This document shows, piece after piece, positions 1 to 12,101 of a DNA stretch of 64,000 bases. Origin of the DNA: Sindora glabra (lineage: Eukaryota; Streptophyta; Magnoliopsida; Fabales; Fabaceae). Each line of letters begins with the position of its first letter. Position 1 is the first letter of the stretch. The notes under the pieces were generated by a model. That model was given only the letters and a program-made list of their open reading frames with translations. It was not told the origin of the DNA and ran no database searches. Location of the stretch: NCBI GenBank assembly GCA_020226215.1, contig CM035230.1, forward strand, positions 19,821,883 to 19,885,882, given 5' to 3'. Position numbers and translations under genes: made by a program.

Positions 1-1572
1 ACCAAATTACTTTTTCACCAGATTAGTTTTAGATCGGATTGTTATAATATTAGTCTCAATTTTAAGTCGACATTTATCAGGCGGATTTAGACAAGTTTTA
101 TAACCTATTATATTTTATTATTATTATTATTATTATTATTATCATGTTAGTTGTGTCTTTATTATAAATTTTACACTATTAATTAATTGAAATTTATTAG
201 TATCATTATTAAATATAATTATGCTTTATTATCTATATTAGTGATTGATATATATTACATTTGAAAAAAATATTATTAAATATATATTTAATAAAATAAA
301 TATGTCATTAAAATGTAGAAATGCATGAATTTGCATTTAATAATATATTAATTTAATAAAATAATTTGAATCTTATATTGATCAAGAACTTTATATTATA
401 TATTTATTTCATTTAAAAATAGATATATATTATTAAATATATATTAATAATTATGAAAATAATATATTAAAAAATAATTATAATAATTTACATATAATAA
501 AAATAAATAATAATGTATTATATTATATATGTATATAGTATATTTTAAATTAAAATCAAAATTATTTATTTAAATTTTTGAATAATTCAAAATTTTAATA
601 TAAAAGTACTAATTAAAATTTTAATATAATTATTTATTTTGATAAACTTAAATAATATATATAAACAATATCAAATAAATGAATTTATAACTTTTAATAT
701 TAAAACTTATTTAATATTACTCATATATATAATTTTAATATACCAAAATCATTATTTTAATATATATATTAGACATTCAATAATAAGTTAATTATTTTAT
801 TTTCAAATATATTATTAAATATATATTTAATAAATATATATATTATTAAAATCTAATAAATACTTGAATTTGTATTTAAAAATATATATATATTTAATAA
901 AATAATTTGAAATTTTATATTGATCAAGATATTTATATTATTTATTTTATTAATAATATATATAAATAAATAATTATATAAATAATATGTTCATAAAAAT
1001 AATTATCATAATTTATATATAATAATAAATTAATGATAATGTATGATATTATATATATGTATATAATATAGTTGAAATTAATATCAAAATTATTTATTTA
1101 AAAATTTTAAATAATTCAAAATTTTAGTATAAAAGTGATAATTCAAATCTTAATATAATTATTTATTTTTATAAATTTATTTTATAATATGTATAGACTA
1201 TATTAAAAATATATATTTTTTAATTTTAATATGAAAAATTATTTAATATTGTTCATATATATTATTTTAATATTATATATATTAAAATATAATTTTGATA
1301 TACCTAAATTATTATTTTAATATATATATTTAATATATAATAAATTAATTATTTATTACTTACTATTATTACTAAACTAATAGACTAACCCAATAACCCA
1401 ATAGGTTAACATTTATTAGTCCTAACTCTTTATCAGATCTGGTTAATCAGTCTCAATTCTTTATTAGATTAGGCCACTATTATTATTTTTCATACCAATT
1501 TCAGTCGCAGATTAGGTAAAATTATACCAATCATAGGTCAAGCCATTAGACCCTACCCATTTTGACACCTCC
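1..1572. mobile_element. hAT-like non-autonomous element, left end outside the window
   Basis: The block is very AT-rich and non-coding, and it parallels 54794-56108 in the same orientation. Both open with text resembling TTTTAGATC, run through an ATT-rich core with long TATA/ATTA blocks, and close with a CCCATTTTGACAYCTCYA terminus. That terminus is the inverted complement of the left terminus seen in the complete copy. The left terminus and TSD are missing because the window begins inside the element. No transposase is present. Confidence 0.6.
115..142. repeat. (TTA)n microsatellite
   Basis: About nine uninterrupted TTA units lie inside the hAT-like element. The matching position in the copy at 54.8-56.1 kb has a shorter, interrupted run. 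Confidence 0.9.
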
Positions 1573-2419
1573 AATTACACAGGTTTAGTTAATTTTAATT
1601 TAAAATATATTATTATGTTTATATTAATTAAATAATTATAAAATTGATATAATTATATTCAAATTAAATAAGAGAATGTACTATATAATTCATTACTAAT
1701 AAATAAATTTTATTGTAATAAATAGTGATCATTAATACAATTAGAAGGATGCATCCATATTTAAATATTAAAACAAATTAAATTGGGAAAAATATCATAA
1801 AATTAATATATATACATATAATAAATAACGTTTATTTATATGAAATAGAGTGTTTATATATCCATCTTTAATTCTACATAAATATAAATCATGATAGATA
1901 ATAGAAAATAAATATTATCTAATTCAATATATAATCTTTTCATACTTTTTAAATAAAGGATGTTTATTTAATCAAATATATTAGTCACTCTAAAAGTTAC
2001 ATACTATAATATAAATGTATATATGCTAAATACAAATAAAGATTCAAATTCAACTTACAATAGAAAGACAAATGTACATTAGCCTTTAAAAGAAATTCAA
2101 ATGTATATATACTTCAATTTCTTTAAAAAAATTGCATTACATACCCTTTCAATGTAAAATATGTAAAGCTCTTTCATTTTATGAACCTATAACAGAAAGA
2201 TGTCATTACAGGAAATTAGCCTTACAACAAAATAATTGATGTCAACATAGATATCTTGATCATTATTGAAAATCAAAGTTGCTGGAGAAAATGTTGTTGG
2301 AAAAAATTCGTTAGTATAAAGACTAACAATGACAATAAATTTGTTGTCAGTAAAAACTTAAATTTTATATTGATAAAATCACTGCTAATTTTTTTTTAAA
2401 ATTCAAAATTTTTTTAATT
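1573..2419. other. AT-rich intergenic sequence, nothing recognised
   Basis: No coding region, terminal repeat or known element was found between the hAT-like terminus and the subterminal-repeat block that starts near 2420. Confidence 0.4.
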
Positions 2420-2730
2420 TCACTTTTAGAAACAATAAAGTCATTATTGTAGGTTTAAATAAAAAAATAAAAAATTTAAATATTACTTTTAGTGATGTCA
2501 ATATTATCAGCATATTATCTATAAACCCAATGTCACTATTGGAAATTTAACTTTTAGCAATGAATCTGACTTTTAGTTATGACAATATTATTGCTGAAAA
2601 TTTAACAATTAGCGATGATAATGTCATCGCTAAAAATATTTTTAAAATTTTATTTTTAACAACAACATTATCATCAATGAAAATATTTCTAAAATTTAAA
2701 TGTTTTTTAAATTTCTATTTTAGTGGTGAC
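2420..2730. repeat. Subterminal-type degenerate repeats around a TTTTAGYGATGACA motif
   Basis: Variants of TTTTAGTGATGTCAATATT recur every 40-60 bases. They occur near 2487, 2550, 2570, 2607 and 2720, some inverted, and one pair forms a near-perfect palindrome (TTAGCGATGA / TCATCGCTAA, about 2611-2635). Such arrays are typical of the subterminal regions of plant CACTA elements. The neighbouring TNP2 remains at 5050-6625 point the same way. A short 62-codon frame across the block is not a gene. Confidence 0.5.
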
Positions 2731-5049
2731 ATTGAAAAGTTTTCATGATTAAATTAAAATTTTAATAAAATTAAATAATTTTTTAAAATATTAAAATAAA
2801 TTATATTAAGTTAAAATTGTAATTAAATTACTACATTATATTTGATGGCATAAATATTAATATTTTTCATTTCAATTAAATTAAATTAATTTGATATTTT
2901 TTAATTTAATTTTATCTAATTTAAATATTAAAAATAAAATACATTAATAGTATTAGTAATTGAAAAAATGATCTATATGAAAAAATAAATACTTGTGAAA
3001 AATTGTATAAATGTCTATATATAAAAATAAATTGAATATACATGATTCATATAAATGTTTATAGATGAAAATAAAAAAATTGTATATACATGATAAAAAT
3101 ATAAGGGGACAGGAGGTTTAGATATTCAGATGTATCATCATTTGTCCAAGGGCTATCATCATCTTAATGACATGAACAATACAAAACAATACATTGAAGG
3201 CGGTGCTTGGGAGGGACAGGTTCGTTGGGCCAAAAATGCTACTATGAATCTGCTCGTCCTAGATTATGCAATTGTAAAAAGAGGTGTAGGTAGTGTAAGC
3301 CCCTATTATCTAGGCAAGGAAGTATGCTATGTGAAGTAAACCCTCAACTGCTACTACATCTCCTACTGTTGAGCTAACTGTTGCTGTTGTTGTCCTAAAT
3401 AAGTTGTTGACTTTGCTAAAGTTACTGCTGACTTTACTAAAGCTACTCTTGCAACTCAATGACATAGGAGAAGTGTTATGACCTCACCCTAGAGTGAGAG
3501 GTGCTAGGTGAAGGGTACAACTAGTTAACAAGCACACAACCAATTGCCTTCTTGTACTCTTAATGAGTGCCAAGCTCCTCATTGACGATGATAGCCTCGT
3601 TAATTAATACAAGAGTGTCAAGCGAGTCAATGGATGATACATTAGACTGTGCATGCTGAGTTACCAGCTTAATCATCCTCGCTTTGATTTATCAAAAACA
3701 CAAATCAATCATAAGAATTACATGGTATGTTCATAAAATTTCTATCATTAAAATGTAGGTTTAACTAACTTATATATTGCTCATTAAGGGTCAAATGCAT
3801 CCATTTCCCTATCTTATACATGTGTCGATCCTTAAAATTCTCTAACATTGACTACAACTCACCTATATCCTTATTTCTTTGTTCATGTTTCACAAAAAAA
3901 AAAAAAAGATGAACATGATTATTGACCAGTGAACAAATTATACATTTAAATCATGAATCATAAATTAAATTACCTTATCATAGTGATGTGCAATAATGGA
4001 TTTTGATCTATTCTAGTCATTCACCTCCTTCTTCACCCTATTCTTTATATTCCTCCTAGACAACTCCTACAAATTAAGAAATAAACATACAAAATTGTTA
4101 CATTTAAGAGTCATAACTAAAATACAATTTAAATGTATGAAATAATCACATAAATTTATTAAATATCATGCTTATCTCGTGAGCATCGCTATTAAAGAAG
4201 TCTATATATCTCAAACATGTTTAAGGTGAGATAGATGGTAGAACGAAGCACCTAGCACTGTCCAAGTTGAAACCCTACTTCTAGTTGCCCCCGTGCTAAA
4301 GAAAAGGCCTATTCAACCTATATTTCTAGTTACTATACAGGTTGGTAGCAGTCTATATCAAACCATTAATTGTTCTCTCCCACTCATGCTCAGAGAGACC
4401 TTAGAACTCAAAGTAAGATTGCAATAGAAGACATTTAACAAATTTGTGAGTACTATATTTAATAATTTTAATGTCAAATATAAAATAATAAAGATAAGGA
4501 GGAGATCAATATTCAGACACACTTTTTGCATGACTCTATCTCGCAATTGTTGAGACACTAATTGCTAGGTTTATGATAGAGCGGGATATTGGCTCGAATG
4601 ATGCTACCCATATTGCAGGGGAGATGGCTAGCATTCTCACCGACCTCATGGCATGTACTAGTCTACCAAAATGTATAGGCACCAATCTCCCCCCTCTTTT
4701 CTCCATTTTCTTTTTGCAACCAAAGGGACCTATTTGTGCTTTTTTTTTGTAGGAGTTGCAACTTTAATGGATAAGAGGAAATGTTAGTACCATGAATTTA
4801 TATGTGATAAATAATCAACTTAAGTGTATACATTAAGAAAAAAATTAATCCCTCACACTACGATGGAATGTGTGTGGGCTAATAGGAAGGATCTTTTTCA
4901 GAGTCACCTCCATGGTGTCTTGTCTCAACATTAGCAATGATTAGGAAAATACACATTTTATAAGTATTTAAAAGAAAAATCCACAATTGAACTAATCGAT
5001 GATGACAAATTATTATAGTCATAGGATGAAATTACACAATTACTTTTAC
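2731..5049. other. Probable interior of a decayed CACTA element, unassigned coding debris
   Basis: This stretch lies between the subterminal repeats and the TNP2 remnant. Open frames such as 3130-3339 (+, 69 codons) and 4358-4558 (-) match nothing I recognise. By position, the second CACTA reading frame would be expected downstream of TNP2 on the minus strand. A few Ser/Thr/Val-rich minus-strand stretches near 3360-3640 could be its remains, but no motif supports this. Confidence 0.3.
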
Positions 5050-6625
5050 ACATAAACCCTAATCTAAGTTAATGTCAGTGAATGTAACAGATTCATCTTC
5101 ATTCTCATCAGTTTCTCCATCATTAATAAGTTATATAAGCCCCTCCTACAAATAATCTTTAATCATTTTGTCTTCCAAACTATCTTCAACATTGATGAAG
5201 ATGTCCATTCCTTCTGCGATAGAACTAGTACTCTTGGAAGATGAAATGATTGAAGGACCTTTTTTTTTATCCCATAAGTTTACTAAGTGGAAATCTCTTA
5301 GGTCAATTATGAGGTTGAAATTAGAAGAGTTAATGTCCTACAAGAATGGAAACTCTTATGTACTGACATCACTATCAGGTAGATCACATATGTCACAACA
5401 CATCATATTATGCACGACCTTTTAATTTGGCTCTTTAAGAAGATCCTCGATGTGAAGATCATCTTTATACCACTGCCTATTAACAAAGATGCTTGTAATG
5501 ATCTCGATCTATTTTGTCGAAATGAGAAACTTTTCTTCCCCATTAGTTAACATTGAGATTTGAACACTGATAATGCTTTTTTTACATCTTTGGATACTAC
5601 ATCCTAATTTTCAATCAGCCTAATTGAATCTAGTTTCTACTCCTTCCAAGTACATGGAACAAAATGTTAATACCTCATCAACAACATATCCTTCTACAAT
5701 TAAATTTTTAAGTTAAGCACGATTCCTGACATAATCCTTAAACTTATTTATGTATCTCTTGTATAGGTACCTCTATAAAAAATGAATGGGACCACTTTGT
5801 AATATTTCATCAAGTAAGTGCATCATTATATGAACTATTATCTCAAAGAATGCTAGAGGATATATCCTTTTAAGTTTGTACAAAATGATGACAATGTCTT
5901 GCTTAGCTAGCAGGACATCCTTCTTATTGAGAATTCTAACACATATTTGGTTGAAGAAGTTGCATAATTCAACAATCAGGCATGATAATTCCTTTAAAAA
6001 AAATGGTCAAACCAAAGGTCTTAACAATCTCTACATGATAACATGACAACTATGTAATTTCAATTCCTTCAACTTCATATCATGATCAATCACATTCTTC
6101 TTGAGATTCCTAACAAACTTATTAAGAAATTTCACATTTCTTATAAATTAGTAGAACTAACTTCGTTTATCCTACTTAAGCATGTATGCAGCATGTGGTT
6201 TGAAAAGTTGACCCTTCTTCTCATATAGATGTAAGTCAAGCCTTCTTTTCATGTTTGTTAGATCTCATCTTGCATTGTTCATATCTTTTATTTTGTGCTC
6301 AATGTTTAATAATGTAGCTAAGATACTATCACACACATTCTTCTTATCATGCATCACATCAATATTATGCCTTAAGTTCATTGTTGGTTAATATGGAAGG
6401 TTAAAAAATGTGCTCCTCTTGCTCCAATTAAGTTCATTAACACCTTTTTTCCATTTATGAGCATATTTTCTAGGAAGTCTTTAAGCTACTTTATCTAATT
6501 AGTTCATGATAATTTCATTGGTAAGAGAATGAGGAGAGGTTCTCCTCTTCAACCTTCCACTAAACTCCTTCCTATTTCTCCATGCATGACTTATTGGAAG
6601 CCAACAGTGATGACCAATATAGGTA
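5050..6625 (-). pseudogene. CACTA (En/Spm) TNP2-type transposase, degenerate
   Basis: Read on the minus strand with stops and frameshifts, the order fits TNP2-type transposases. At 6625-6245 lies a Transposase_21-like part with YIGHHCWLP.SHAWR, ELNWSKRS.FFNLPY and LRHNIDVMHDKKNVCD, where the family has an ELNW(T/S)KKS block and an LRHNLDVMHIEKN block. At about 6060-5640 lies a DUF4218-like part with ELKLHSCHV, ELCNFFNQ, LKRIYPLAFFEIIVH and FKDYVRNRA. At about 5420-5050 lies an acidic C-terminal tail after VVHNM. In an active element this protein binds and cuts the terminal repeats. Multiple stops make it non-functional. The family call is firm because several separate blocks match in the right order. 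Confidence 0.85.
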
Positions 6626-7085
6626 TTTTTGACTGAACATAAAGTTAGTCAATTAAGAGTGATTAATATATTACTATTAATTAAAAATAGATAAAAAATT
6701 TATAAATTTTGGATGGTTAGTTAATTATTGGTGTAAATTCTTAGTCACAGTTGACCAAACTTAACCAAAATCAACTAAAATTTGAATTAATTTTTTTGTT
6801 TGAAAGTTCATATTTAAAATTTTGTTAATTATTTTTATAATTTAATACTTAATTGCTTCTTATTATAGTTATATTAATGGAATTATAATATTAACATGTG
6901 TTTGTAGATTAATTTTAACCTTTAAATTAATTTATATTAGGCATTTTTGAATTTTTTAAATTTTAAACCAATTAAAATCGAATTTATTAGTTAAATTTGG
7001 TTAAGCTTATGCAATTGGGTTCGATTAGTTAAAAAATTACTTTTCAGTTAAGAATGATCGATTTAAAAATAGTTTTAACCGTCAT
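6626..7085. other. AT-rich sequence between TNP2 remnant and duplicated block
   Basis: No coding potential was seen. Repeated AATTAAACC/GGTTTAATT-like words and TCGATTA words occur, but no clear terminal repeat or TSD could be set. It may hold a small decayed element that replaced the original left end of copy 1. Confidence 0.3.
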
Positions 7086-8434
7086 AAATCGATCGATGAT
7101 TACTCCTAGTTTTAATATCAATTTTGAAACTCCCATAAAATATAACAATCATGTTAGTTTTAATATTAAAAATAACTAACATCATTTAATTTCCTTTGAT
7201 AATAGGAAATAACATTAAACGTTGTTTATTTTCAAACAATCAACATTAAATTTTCATAATTTTACATAGGTTTATTTTAATAAATGATGTACTATGTCTT
7301 GCTTCCAACTAAATTAACCACCCCATCCTTTTCCTTTCCACTCCTTTCCTAACTAGACTAACTAACCCACTTTTTTGTTTTTCACTCTCTCATCCTAAAC
7401 CCCATCCCCTTGCTCCTTGCTCTGTTGTTATCCTTATTTCTTTTGTATTTCTAACTAGAAATAGAAATTAATATTTTCTATGACTATATAGAATCTTAAT
7501 TTCAATGATTTTAAAGAATAAATTAAATAATAATATTAAAAATGATGAATGTTATATATAATACTTCAACAAAAGGTGGATACTTTGCTAAATTTATCTT
7601 AATATTTGTATTTATTGCTCAATATATGAGGTATGCATTCCCTAGAAAAACCTTTTTAATACAATACCTATAGATTCAATAAGCATTTTTGAAAAATTAA
7701 TCAATGGTATTGAACATTTTTGTATGAATGAATAGTAGATGATACCATAGAATGCCAAAAAAATGAATAAGATTAAATTATTTTACTCATACAAACTTGT
7801 AATAGCTGCATCAAAATGATAGCTAGGCTATAAAATATGATTAATTATGAAAAAAGAAATTAAATTTCAAAAACAAATATAAAAACTTTATAGCTCTTTA
7901 CTTTCATCTTATATAATTGTGCCCATATATATTTAGCAATAGGCTAATAGCGCTTTAGTCTTAAAAAGCATTTGGTGAAAAAAATTAAAAATAAAGAAAA
8001 CAATTTGAAGGTTGGAACGGGAACATAACTCCTTAGGTAGAGAATCATTATAAGGTTAGAAAAACTTCAGGATGAAATTTACAAATAGCATTATACTTTA
8101 TTCTTTTTACTTTCAACTCACACTATATCTTAACTTTTTAGTCTAAGCTTGTAGTTGAAGTTTCCATGTTGGTTAAGTAAAAAGCACTATCGCCTTTAAT
8201 ATGACTGCATTGTCCTATTAAGCAACTTTTATCATCCGTTTCTAAACAAAAATTGACATCATAATATTAAAGAACATATTTCCTTTGCTCTTGTAACTTT
8301 TTCATTAAATAATGTTTAATATCAATTACTAAATAAGAATCAATTAACTAATATTAAAAAGCATATTTCCTTTGGTTTTACAACTTTTTCTAAAACTATT
8401 CCAAACCAATCCTGAAACCATTTTAGAATCATTC

Positions 8435-8515
8435 TTAAGTAGCTAGTTATCATCATATACATTAGGCTAAAAGCTCCAAAGTAGCTAGATACCATTATAC
8501 ACATTAGGCTAAAAG
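8435..8515. repeat. Short tandem duplication (about 42-base unit)
   Basis: Two adjacent units contain AGTAGCTAG and ACATTAGGCTAAAAG. Copy 2 of the segmental duplication has a single unit at about 34760-34810, so this small duplication arose after the large one, just beside the LTR element insertion site. Confidence 0.6.
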
Positions 8516-8543
8516 TTAATAAGAATTTACATATATATCACAC

Positions 8544-8548
8544 ACATA
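8544..8548. repeat. Target-site duplication, left (ACATA)
   Basis: ACATA directly precedes the LTR start TGTTAAAC and is repeated right after the 3' LTR at 13532-13536. At the empty site in copy 2 (about 34876-34925) AT-rich sequence runs through without the insertion. Confidence 0.85.
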
Positions 8549-9497
8549 TGTTAAACTTAGCCACATTTAGAAATATTTTGATGATAATAATACATTTCAC
8601 CCTTTCAAATTTGATGAAAGGACACTTGTTGTCTTTGCACTAAAAAGTGAAGATTGAAGATTATTAAGAAAATAGTTAAAAATTTAGGACCAATTATACA
8701 AGAGGAAATTCAAATTGAATGGGTTCAAGTATTAATTCATGAGAAAATATGTTTTTCAAATTAAAACTTGTGTCAAAATAATTCCTTATGAAGTTGGAAT
8801 CAATTTTGGAAAGAAAACTATGTTTGTTAAAGTTCAATTTCAAAAACTTGAAAATCTAGGGAATCAATCGATTTCAATTGATCCAAGTATTTAAAGAGAA
8901 ATTTGGTTAGCTTGAATTGAGTGATCAATCAATTTTGACATCTAGAGAGTAAACGAGCTAGCCTAAATTGATTAACTAATTGATTATGGGTTCCCAAATA
9001 CATATTTGGCTATTATGAATTGATAGACCAATTAACTTTGCATACATGGTATCCCTTGCTTAATTTAAAATGTTTTCTTTAGTAAAATTGATTGACCAAT
9101 TGATTCTAAGCATCTAGCACTAAATTAAGTTCTAGGTGAATTAATTAACCAATTGATTCACCATGTAATTTTTCAAAAGCACAGCTAGGTGAATCGATTG
9201 CACACTTGATTCATCATGATATTTTTCAAATTTGCAAGGGCTAAGTGAATTGATTGGCTAATCAATTCATCAAGCTTTGAAAAATTTATAATGGTTATAT
9301 TTTATGAGTAACAAATTTTTAAACCTTCCAATATCTATATAAAGGCTTTAACTCAATTTGAAAAACATAAGAAAAGGCTTTCACTATTACATAGACACAA
9401 GATATTTTTTTCTTTCTTATTTTATACAAATCTCTTGAGTACACAAGACCAAAATTTTTTTTATTAGATCTTTATTGTATATTCAAACTTTTAAAAA
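8549..9497 (+). repeat. 5' LTR (partial)
   Basis: It matches 12102-13040 of the 3' LTR from TGTTAA through the ACATAGACA.AAGATAT block and ATTCAAACTTT, then diverges. The last 490 or so bases of the LTR are missing. It contains several palindromes of the form AATTGATTGACCAATTGATT. Confidence 0.75.
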
Positions 9498-10535
9498 GGA
9501 GATATCACACTTCAATTTATCCAAACTAATTTTAAACTTGCAGGCATCTTCATTAAGTCGCTTAGTGAAAATGATTTTAATTTTATTAGAAGAGAATTAG
9601 GCATGTTAAACATTATTGAAAAGTGATTTCTCCATAAATTCTTGTCTATCCTAAAATCTCTAGTAAACTTTCCTTATTTTCTTTATGATCAATTTACTGA
9701 CTTTGGCATTAGCGATGTGTCGAATGCTTGTTTTATAGGTGTTATTCCTAAAAAATTCAACATTCAAAGCTTAAGAAATGATCTTAAATAGTTACAAGAT
9801 AAAAAAGTCTTTGTTAAGGATCAATTGTAATTAGAAATGTAAAATTCATACATTTTTAGGAAGATTAACATAGAGTGATGAATCGATTCAGCATGTAATG
9901 TGATCTTTGACAAGTTAGAATTAAGTGACTAATCAATTTTGTGAGGAAAATGGTTAAATGGTTAGAATTGAGTGATTAATCGATTTTGTGAAGTGGTGAT
10001 CACTTCTAGAAGATCACTTTTAGAAGTCTAGAATCGATTATTCAATTGATTCCATAGATATGGAAAGAAATTGGAAATTTCAAAATTCTGCAATGTTAAT
10101 TGAATGATAAATCAATTCACATATGAATATATTCATACATGAATCAATTAATCAATTGATTTCATGGGGTATCTATATGAGTGTTAAGGCATAATGAAAC
10201 TATCATTCCATATGCTCTTGTTCCATTCAAATGTCTTGCATGTCCTAAAATCCTCATCACAATCATATCATATCATCATTTGTTCATAAAAAATTAATCA
10301 AGATAAATTGATTAAATCCTTTTTTTATCACCTATATCATAATCTAACTAATCAAAACTTTATACATTGCTTAAGATCAAAATCTAGCATAATCACTTAT
10401 CAAACCTTATCTTCTCCATTTATCCCAAGAATTGAAAACCTTTCTTTAAAGTCCTTCATAACACCACATTCACATCTTACATATTTTTTCTACCCAGAAA
10501 ACCCCATTATTTTCAATTGCATAGGGAAGAAAAGC
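9498..10535 (+). other. 5' interior of the LTR element, leader with further palindromic motifs
   Basis: This stretch lies between the truncated 5' LTR and the frame start and is non-coding. Between about 9880 and 10165 it holds six more variants of the GAATCGATT...AATTGATTC palindrome that fills the LTRs. It may therefore include displaced LTR sequence. Confidence 0.5.
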
Positions 10536-11726
10536 ATGGCTCCAAAAAAACCTTACACTAAATCAAGCAAAGGAAAAGGAAAAGCTTAAGGATCCTTGTC
10601 ACAATCCCTTTCTTTTACCAATTCAATTCCTGAAAAAGCCTATTAGTCTAAGGTAATTGCCTTTGAAAAGATTTTGGGATGCATGGTAAAGGAAATTGAA
10701 CCTAGAAATTGTTAGGATATTAAGTTCATGAAGAATGAAAATCTAGAGATATATCACTTGCTGGAACATTTGAATTTATTGAAGATTATTAGATACTATG
10801 CTAATGTATATCCTAGTCTTATTCATTAATTTTATGCTAATTTGAAAAAATGGTGAAGAAATCTTACTTAATTGATTACTATAGTGAAGGGTGAATGTTT
10901 TTCTTGTGAATATTCCTAAATTAATAGCAACTTTTGATGTGAATCTACATTAACCATACACTGGTGCTGCTAACATTACAACTATATAAAAGCTATAGTA
11001 ATTAGACTATTTTAGCCCCATTCCTAACTAAAATACATCAAGAACAAATTGCTTGTCATTAGATTATCCATGAAGGATTAGATACTACATTATACTATTA
11101 CAAAGGTTATCTTTTCAAAATAATACAATTTTACCCAAATTGATAATCATGAACTGTCCATGATGTGGGCTATCAGGCAAAAGGTACCTATAAACTTTCC
11201 TTATCACATCTTCCTTCATATGCATTCCTACATCAACAAAAACTTCCTTCTTTATGGCATGATCTTCATTCAATTATTCAAAAATTTTAACATTAGAGTT
11301 AACAAAGAAGTTAAGGTTGAAAAATTCAAGGAATCTAAGAAAATGAAAGCAAAAAGCATGAAGTAAATGTCTTTTTAGAAAATAAAAGGTGTAAGGAGAT
11401 TTATTGAAAGGGGAGATGCTATAAAAGAGTTTAATATAAAAGCTTTACAGGGCTATATCATTGCTTTACATTAAGAAACCTGGAAAGAATTGAAATCATA
11501 TATCCAAAATCAATTTAAAAAGCTTAAAGAAAAGCTCAATATTGCTAAAGAAGAAGAAAACATTTTTGCAGAAGAACATTCTTCTTAAGTAGAGAGAAGG
11601 TAAAAAGGAAAGCAAAAAGATGTCCCATCTAAGGAAAAAGCTAAAGAGGAAAAAGATGATAATGAGGTAACTACTTTAGGAGATGATGGCATTGAGGATA
11701 GCTTGGATGTCATGGTAGATGATTAG
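10536..11726 (+). pseudogene. Decayed plant transposon protein (Transposase_32-like) frame inside the LTR element
   Basis: The frame starts MAPKKPYTKSSKGKGKA, a basic N-terminus usual for these proteins. It continues through stops and shifts with FEKILGCMVKEIE, YANVYPSLIHXFYANL, a VKGECF block, and KVPINFPYHIFLHM followed by LLYGMIFIQLFKNFNI. In the family the matching blocks read like VYPNLVREFYANL, INLPYLIFHHM and LPYGMLLTRIFKAFN. It ends in a Lys/Glu/Asp-rich tail (KEKAKEEKDDNE, VMVDD stop at 11724). Proteins of this group are common in plant genomes inside non-autonomous LTR elements; their role is unknown. At least ten in-frame stops make it non-functional. Confidence 0.7.
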
Positions 11727-12087
11727 AAATATCTATTCCCTTAGCCCTATTTTATCCTCTTAAGACTAAGTTTCTTTTTTTGTTGCATTTTGGCACTACT
11801 TTACTCTATGTTGCTTTCTTTTGCTGGATATTTCTTTTCAATTTGATGGCTTATTATAGTTATTGTCATTACTCCATTTTACTGCATGTTTATAGATATC
11901 TTTTCTTAAGCTTGCTAAATGTTTGCTTTTCTTATTAATGCCAAAAAAGGAGGAAAATATGAGATAAATTTGAAATTAAATGCTATAACATAAAACTTTA
12001 CCTCATGCAAAATTTGAAAGGGTTGTCCTAGTGAGGGGAAGCTAAATTTGAAAACTTGATTTAATTTCAAAATGGTTTGTCATCATC

Positions 12088-12101
12088 AAAATGGGAGAAA
12101 T
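12088..12101 (+). promoter_or_regulatory. Polypurine tract of the LTR element
   Basis: AAAATGGGAGAAAT sits directly before the 3' LTR start at 12102, the position where plus-strand DNA synthesis is primed in LTR elements. Confidence 0.65.

Noticed and set aside
3130..3339. 69-codon plus-strand frame with mixed composition
   Set aside because: Better composed than most chance frames, but it matches no family I know and sits within a decayed CACTA region. No start context, partner exon or conserved copy was seen.
10308..10535. N-terminal extension upstream of MAPKKP in the Transposase_32-like frame
   Set aside because: Family members start with a MAPK-type basic segment. The upstream 76 codons look like leader sequence that happens to be open.
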